This document shows, in pieces, positions 59,199 through 64,000 of a stretch of DNA of 64,000 nt (the stretch's first letter is position 1; every line of letters begins with the position of its first letter). Below the pieces are notes generated by a model, which searched no databases, had not been told where the DNA came from, and saw nothing but the letters and a program-made list of their open reading frames with translations. Where the stretch lies: contig CM057230.1 in the NCBI GenBank assembly GCA_029891385.1, positions 36,473,402 to 36,537,401 on the forward strand. Direction: 5' to 3'. A program made the position numbers and the translations under genes. The DNA comes from Erythroxylum novogranatense (lineage: Eukaryota > Streptophyta > Magnoliopsida > Malpighiales > Erythroxylaceae).

Positions 59199-59515
59199 GT
59201 GTTGTATAACCCAGAAACCCCGAATCCGGATATAGTGGGGGACCAGCGTTTTGAGAAACCCACTGAGGAGTATAGATTTGGGTACGGACGAAGACCCGGA
59301 CCAGATATGGGTCGGGCTATGGAGGGAGGACCGAACAGGAAAATGGATCTGTGTATGGGGGGAGGACTGAGTCCGAATATGGAGGTGGTTATGGAAAGAA
59401 GAGTGAAACTGAATATGGAGGTGGTGGATCGGAGTATGGAAGTGGCAGGTATGGTAAGAAGCCGAGCTATGGAGGAGGAGGAGGCTATGGAGGGAGGAGT
59501 AATTTATTCTTCTTT
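59199..59515 (+). pseudogene. Captured host gene fragment, Tyr/Gly-rich disordered protein (At5g39570/PLDrp1-like)
   Basis: A CCTTTCAG acceptor-like site at 59190-59197 precedes NPETPNPDIVGDQRFEKPTE, EYRFGYGRRP. After a one-base frameshift near 59305, repeats follow that match the other frame: YGGRTESEYGGGYGKKSETE, YGGGGSEYGSGRYGKKPSYG, GGGGYGGRS. The YGxGYGGRTExEYG repeat resembles a family of intrinsically disordered plant proteins typified, from memory, by Arabidopsis At5g39570. A donor-like AGGA|GTAATT follows at about 59504. Opposite orientation to the transposon genes and no link to transposition point to capture of host genomic DNA by the element. The reading frame is already broken. 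Confidence 0.6.
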
Positions 59516-59949
59516 GGGTACAAAAGTGCTCGAGTTTTGCAAATTCCATATATCATAAAAAAACTCAGATAGAGGAAGATCGAAACTTACACTTATATTA
59601 AGATCGAAGAAGGATCGGTACGTTTGGTTGCAGATAGACGAAGAACGAACAGAGTTGCCTTTGAAGAAGAGGCTTCACCACTGGCGACGAAGAACGCAAG
59701 AACGAACAGTCACCGCGAGAGTTGGGTCGACCGTTGAGGGAGACGGCGGTTGACAAAGGGTAGGGCTAAACTTGGACGAGAGGATGATTTGTTTGGGCGA
59801 CAAAAGAAATCCGACCCCTGTCCTACGGTTTTGAGGTAAACAGAAACTTGATGTTTCTGTTTACTGGGGCAAGTGACAAAAAGAGGGGGATGACAACCAA
59901 ACAGCTTCAGATGACAGAAATTTTATGTTTTGTACACTGCCCCCGCTAA

Positions 59950-59973
59950 TGGGGACTGCAACCAAACGCAGCC
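59950..59973 (-). repeat. PIF/Harbinger right terminal inverted repeat
   Basis: Plus-strand GACTGCAACCAAACGCAGCC (59954-59973), the exact complement of the left end. Confidence 0.9.
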
Positions 59974-59976
59974 TAA
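59974..59976. repeat. PIF/Harbinger target-site duplication, right (TAA)
   Basis: TAA directly after the right inverted repeat; the LINE ORF1 reading frame resumes here. Confidence 0.8.
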
Positions 59977-61375
59977 AAGCCCTAACCACCTCTCCCCCAA
60001 ACGAATCCAACCCCCCTTTGAGAATTCGAACCTTAATATTCCATTTCCCGACCATCCTCCTCGTTCCATCCCAAATCCCACCCTCCCCCTCTCGATTCAA
60101 CCTCCCCCCACCAGTCTTCCATCTCCCCCTCTCGCATCTGGCCTTCCTTCTTCTCCTCCTCTGACGACCAGTCCACCTAGATCCTGGAAGTCAATGGTGG
60201 AAGCTGGTAATGGGGCTCCCTTTGAGTCTCAGGAACTGTTTTTCTTCCCTCCTGAGATCAAAGAGAATCAGGTTTTTGTCATTCCTCCGAGGGAGCTTGC
60301 GCAGAGAGGCGCCTCTAAATTTCGAACCGCGTTGATTGGTTTCTTTCTGGGCAAGCGCCCAGTCTATCAGGTTTTTGTCATTCCTCCGAGGGAGCTTGCG
60401 CAGAGAGGCGCCTCTAAATTTCGAACCGCGTTGGTTGGTTTCTTTCTGGGCAAGCGCCCAGTCTATCCAGTGGTGTAGCATGCTCTAGCGAAATCTTGGG
60501 CTGACTATGGTCTTCAGGAGATCTTGATTACCAACTCCAATAATTTCCTCTTTTGGTTTGCTTCTGAGCATGCCATGAAATCTGTAGTGGAACGCGATCC
60601 GTGGCATATTCAAGATCAGCCTCTGTTTCTTCGACAATGGAGCCTGAATGGAGTTGACAGGGTAGAAATTCTCAAGGCGCTGATGTGGGCTCGATTATAC
60701 CACGTTCCAGTTGAATATTGGAACACCGAGGGCCCGGGTAGGATCGCAAGTGCAGTGGGGCTCCCTCTGCTTATGAATTCTCCAACGGCTAGGATGTCCA
60801 GGATAAGTTATGCCAGGTTATGTGTTGAAATGGAACTGAAAAAGCAATGGCCTACATCATTCCAATTGGCTACGTATGGCGAGGAGGGGCAACTGTCCTT
60901 TAAGGAAGTGTCTATTGAGTATGAGTGGCAGCCTCCCGCCAGTGAGCAACGCAAGGTATGGGCACCAACAGGACAGAAGTTTGAAACTAGTTTTTCTCCT
61001 GAACTCGAGCAGAGTCAGGGTCCAAGGTTACCAGCTACTGAGGAGCGGCCATCCCCTGCTCCTGCTCCTTCTCTGGAGCCCCCCAAGGTTTCAATGGAAG
61101 GTCCCCTTCCACCAGACAATGTAGAGGCCATGCAGGCTCCTGAGGATAATGTGGTAGGCAATGCAGAAAACCTTCCTACGAGTGACCTGTCTTTCCAATC
61201 TTCTGAAGGTATTGGTGGAGACAGTGGGGTGCCACCACTCCTGGCTGAGAATCTGACAGGTATACCTTCCTCACCTTCTTCTGAATTGAGACCTGCTAGT
61301 CCTGGGGCGGTGGGTTGTGCAGAGGGGGATTGTTCTGTTCGTAGAACTAGGAAAGCTAGGAAAAAGTTGAAGTAG
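59977..61375 (+). pseudogene. LINE ORF1 (DUF4283-type nucleic-acid-binding protein), main part
   Basis: Continues from 52441. A Pro/Ser-rich N-terminal tract (to about 60185) leads to the DUF4283 domain: VFVIPPRELAQRGASKFRTA, a stop at 60475-60477 (Gln codon changed to TAG), then DYGLQEILITNSNNFLFWFA, VERDPWHIQDQPLFLRQWSL and VEYWNTEGPGRIAS. A 99-bp tandem duplication lies inside the domain. The following zinc-knuckle site is present by alignment (SEQRKVWAPTGQKF, 60941-60982) but all four metal ligands are substituted. The C terminus is Pro/Glu-rich and ends in a basic RKARKKLK. ORF1 proteins bind LINE RNA. ORF2 begins 28 bp downstream. Confidence 0.75.
60269..60466 (+). repeat. 99-bp tandem duplication in LINE ORF1
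   Basis: Copy 1 60269-60367 and copy 2 60368-60466, starting caggtttttgtcattcctcc. By eye they differ at a single base (ttgattgg versus ttggttgg), so the event is recent or conversion keeps the copies alike. 33 codons, in frame. Confidence 0.9.
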
Positions 61376-61403
61376 TAGGTTGTGGTATAGCTGGTTTTGT
61401 AGT

Positions 61404-63668
61404 ATGGAGTTAGTTTTTTGGAATGTGCGTGGTCTTAACCACTCCAATAAGCAGCTGGCAGTTCGGGCTTGGCTTAGGAAAATGTCAACCTCTTTTGTCT
61501 GTTTAGTAGAGACTAGAATTAGATCTCTAGATTTTTTGCAAAGTGTCTGCTCTTCTTTATTTCCTCGATGGGATACCTTTACCAACCTAGATCACTCTCC
61601 CAATGTCCAGATCTTGTTAGCTTGGAATCCAGTAATCCTAGAGTGCTCTACCCTCTATTATTTGGATCAGTTCATCCATGTGGACATCCACCCGAGACAA
61701 TGCTCTAATCCTTTCCTTCTCTCTTGTGTTTATGGAGCCAATAATCCGACTCTTAGACAACGCCTTTGGACTGATCTGTCCAGTATTTCTCAGTCTGTTG
61801 GTTCCCATCCGTGGATGTTAGCAGGTGACTTCAATGCAATGCTTCATCCCTAGGATTCTGCCCCCTAGCCTGAATGTTCAGAGTAGTCAAAATGTTTTTA
61901 GGTAGTTTGTTGATGGTCATGGGTTTTTTGACTTAAATTCTAGTGGTCCCCGGTATACTTGGTCCAATAAACAGTTAGGAACCTCATTCACAGCCCGTAA
62001 ACTTGATAGAACTCTTATCAATTCTTCTTGGATCTCTCAGTTTCCTTCCTCTCATTGTGTCATTCATAACCCTCAAATTTATGATCATTCTCCTTTAGTG
62101 GTGAAGTCGGTTGGCCTTCAGCTTAAACATGCATGTCCCTTTAGATTTCTTAACTTCTTAGCTTATCAGCCTAATTTCCTCCAGACTGTAGCTGATGCTT
62201 GGGCCTTTCTCGTTTTCGACTGTCCATTCTTTAGGGTTGTTACTAAGCTTAAGAAAGTTAAGCAAGCGCTTAAAATTATGAATTTGTGTCAGATAGGTGA
62301 CATTAATGCTAGGTTAAGCAATGTCAAGCTAAATTGAATTCCATTCAGGACCTTCTAAAGGTTTCCCCTAGTTCTTCAATTCTGTTGGCAAGGGAGTCAG
62401 AGGCCATTAGCGATCTCTATAGATCTCTAGCGGACCAGGAATTTTTTATAGACAATCCTCTAGAATCAAATGGCTCAAGGAAGGTGATCGTAATACTAAG
62501 TTCTTTCACAATTCCCTCCTTGACCATAGGAACCGAAATTCCATTCTTTCTCTTGAGGTGAGTCCTGGCAGACGGGTTGTCGATCTTGTTGATATCCAAT
62601 CCCATTTCCTTGCTTACTTTAAATATTCTATTGGTAGTGAGAAGAATCTCCACTCCTCCAAGGAGTTTGTAGCCCAACTCTTTCCTCATCCCCTTCCGGA
62701 TGCTTCTTCTCAAGCTCTAATTGCTGACGTTTCACCTTTAGAGATTCGAGAGGCCTTCCAATCCCTTAACCCTAATAAGGCCCCTGGTCCTGACGAATTC
62801 AATGGGCTCTTCTTTCGAAAGGCTTGGCCCATTATAGGGGAAGATGTTACTGAAGCTATTCAGAGTTTTTCAACCATGGTAGGCTGCTCAAAGAGCTAAA
62901 CTCTACTTTCATCTCCCTTATTCCTAAATCTGCTTATCCTTCTACTGTCCAGGACTTTAGACCTATTTCTTGCTGCAATACGCTTTACAAAGTTATAGCA
63001 AAAATTTTGGCTACTAGGCTCAGTCACATCCTTCCTCAGATAGTAAGCCCAAATCAAAGTGCTTTTATCAAAAATCGCCGAATCGACGATAATATTCTTT
63101 TAGCTCAAGAAATCTTCAAGAACTATCACATATCCAATTCCCATCAACGTTGTGCTTTCAAAGTGGATCTCCAAAAGGCTTATGACTCTATTCATTGGAA
63201 TTTTCTGCTTAGTACCCTAGAAGCGGTAGGCTTTCTGAGGAAGTTCTTTGTTTGGGTTAAAGAATGTATCACGTCCCCCTCTTATTCTATTTTGATCAAT
63301 GGATCTCCCACTCCCTTTTTCAAAGGTAAATCTGGCTTACGTCAGGGGGATCCTCTATCGCCTTTCCTTTTCATTATCTGTATGGAAGTGTTTTCTAGGA
63401 ATTTGAGACTGAATACAGACAACTCTCCCCAGTTTCAATATCATTGGAGATGTCAGGGCCTTAAGCTTAACCATCTTCTCTTTGCGGATGATCTTTTAAT
63501 GTTCAATCATGGGGATTTGATTTCTGCTCAACTTTTGCTTGACTCTTTGCATACTTTCTCTATGTACTCAGGCATGGAAATGAATACTTCCAAAAGTCAG
63601 TTCTACTTATCCCCGGATGTCAGTCATTTAAGATATAGGATGCATCTAGTGTCGGGTCTCCAACAAGT
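61404..63668 (+). pseudogene. LINE ORF2 (endonuclease + reverse transcriptase), broken and 3'-truncated
   Basis: ATG 61404, MELVFWNVRGLN. The endonuclease domain (61404-61853) has VRGLN, CLVETRI (catalytic Glu), SCVYGANNP and LAGDFNAML, then a stop at 61851-61853. Endonuclease remnants continue in other frames to about 62110 (SGPRYTWSN, DHSPLVV). The linker and RT follow after frameshifts: 62558-62899 includes LNPNKAPGPDEFNGLFFRKA, and 63007-63687 includes SAFIKNRRIDDNILLAQEIF, FKVDLQKAYDSIHW, GLRQGDPLSPFLFIICMEVF and the catalytic LLFADDLLMF. The sequence ends after the RT palm; thumb, zinc domain and RNase H are missing. At least four interruptions make it nonfunctional. Confidence 0.85.
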
Positions 63669-63782
63669 GTCCCTCAATGACCGTTAATGATATTGTGGGC
63701 CATTTAAGATTGGATTGGGTCCTGAGTTTCAGCCACTTGTAAGTGTCCCTCAATGACCGTTAATGATATTGTGGGCCATTTA
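63665..63782 (+). repeat. 42-bp direct repeat at the LINE 3' breakpoint
   Basis: Copies at 63665-63706 and 63741-63782 (aagtgtccctcaatgaccgt ... gtgggccattta) lie 76 bp apart and look identical. They straddle the place where LINE similarity ends. Confidence 0.8.
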
Positions 63783-63839
63783 TTGACTTTTTAGGCTCAA
63801 TTGGAGAAGTTTAATTAGTAGAATTCTTCATGCCCACTT

Positions 63840-64000
63840 CCAATGTCGCTTAGAAGCAAAGTAATAGGCAAAAACAAGGTAATAATTAGAATCAAGGTGT
63901 TTCTGGCCAACGTAGTGGCAGAGGCAATCGTGTTCAAGGCAAAGGTTGCGGTGGTCATAGAAAGAATGCGCCACGCATCATTTATCAAATCTATAACAAG
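63840..64000 (+). pseudogene. Copia gag fragment (basic linker and damaged zinc knuckle), runs off the window
   Basis: The frame ending at 64000 reads NQGVSGQRSGRGNRVQGKGC then GGHRKNAPRIIYQIYNK. This resembles the Gly/Arg/Gln-rich linker and start of the CQIC-K-GH zinc knuckle in copia Gag, with both first cysteines read as Tyr (YQIY). Upstream frames are broken (several stops between 63784 and 63890). The rest of the element lies outside the window. Confidence 0.4.

Larger units (their letters stand above)
52509..59973 (-). mobile_element. PIF/Harbinger DNA transposon with two partner genes and a captured host fragment
   Basis: 7465 bp bounded by terminal inverted repeats GGCTGCGTTTGGTTGCAGTC (left; exact complement at the right end) and flanked by TAA. 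On the minus strand it encodes a DDE_Tnp_4-type transposase, a Myb/SANT-like ORF1 protein, and a further ORF with an RNase-H1-N-terminal domain plus a membrane segment. On the plus strand near the right end lies a fragment of an unrelated Tyr/Gly-rich gene. The transposase is broken, so the copy is probably not autonomous now. It is nested in LINE ORF1. Confidence 0.9.
52441..63668 (+). mobile_element. L1-type LINE, 3'-truncated, split by a PIF/Harbinger insertion
   Basis: ORF1 starts at ATG 52441 and is interrupted after 68 bp by the Harbinger element (52509-59973), then resumes at 59977. ORF2 has an endonuclease and reverse transcriptase but ends before the RNase H domain at about 63668, where unrelated or duplicated sequence begins. 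No 3' UTR or poly(A) is seen. Both ORFs carry stops and frameshifts. The LINE must predate the Harbinger insertion. Confidence 0.75.

Noticed and set aside
59145..59549. His/Ser-rich minus-strand frame of 134 residues
   Set aside because: It is the antisense of the Tyr/Gly repeat fragment; the plus-strand reading has family-like repeats.

Overview
The window is nuclear DNA from a flowering plant, most likely a eudicot; the species cannot be named from the sequence. Evidence: a Cassandra retrotransposon with 5S-rRNA-like LTRs, Ty3/gypsy, Ty1/copia, plant L1-type LINE, hAT and PIF/Harbinger transposons, GT-AG introns, and one small secreted arabinogalactan-peptide-like gene. Nearly everything else is repetitive. 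There are no bacterial operons and no convincing tRNA or CRISPR features.

Layout. 1-29078 is an extremely AT-rich long-period tandem repeat (unit about 0.75-0.9 kb). It is in forward orientation to about 19490 (with one inverted piece at 10441-10968) and in reverse orientation from 19851. Several elements interrupt it: a 3'-truncated hAT transposon (4745-7365), a 5'-truncated LINE with a 9-bp target duplication (9337-10089), an unidentified 140-bp piece (10969-11109), an LTR-like piece (19491-19850), a Cassandra element fused to a gypsy LTR fragment (21333-22762), and a second LINE tail (26086-26395). 29079-37343 is a decayed chromodomain-type Ty3/gypsy element (Tekay-like) on the minus strand. 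Its 5' LTR is cut by a 770-bp trinucleotide repeat (37344-38116), followed by a decayed minus-strand fragment resembling an IQ-domain (IQD) calmodulin-binding gene. The satellite returns, forward, at 39845-41740.

42607-49850 is a decayed Ty1/copia element with an extra gag-like ORF upstream of its own gag. 51372-51590 is the only intact-looking host gene: a 72-aa secreted Met/His/Gly-rich peptide with an arabinogalactan-peptide layout.

52441-63668 is a LINE whose ORF1 was split by a 7.5-kb PIF/Harbinger element (52509-59973, TAA target duplication, about 24-bp inverted repeats). Taking the transposon and one TAA out mentally leaves the LINE frame open across the junction. The Harbinger element carries a DDE transposase, a Myb/SANT-like partner gene, an unusual RNase-H1-N-terminal-domain plus transmembrane ORF, and a captured piece of a Tyr/Gly-rich host gene. 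The window ends in a fragment of another copia gag.

No complete new defence or metabolic system was found. The strongest leads are the palindrome-bearing satellite, the hybrid-binding-domain/transmembrane ORF in the Harbinger element, the nested Harbinger-in-LINE insertion with gene capture, the LINE zinc knuckle that lost all four metal ligands, and the copia element with two gag-like ORFs.
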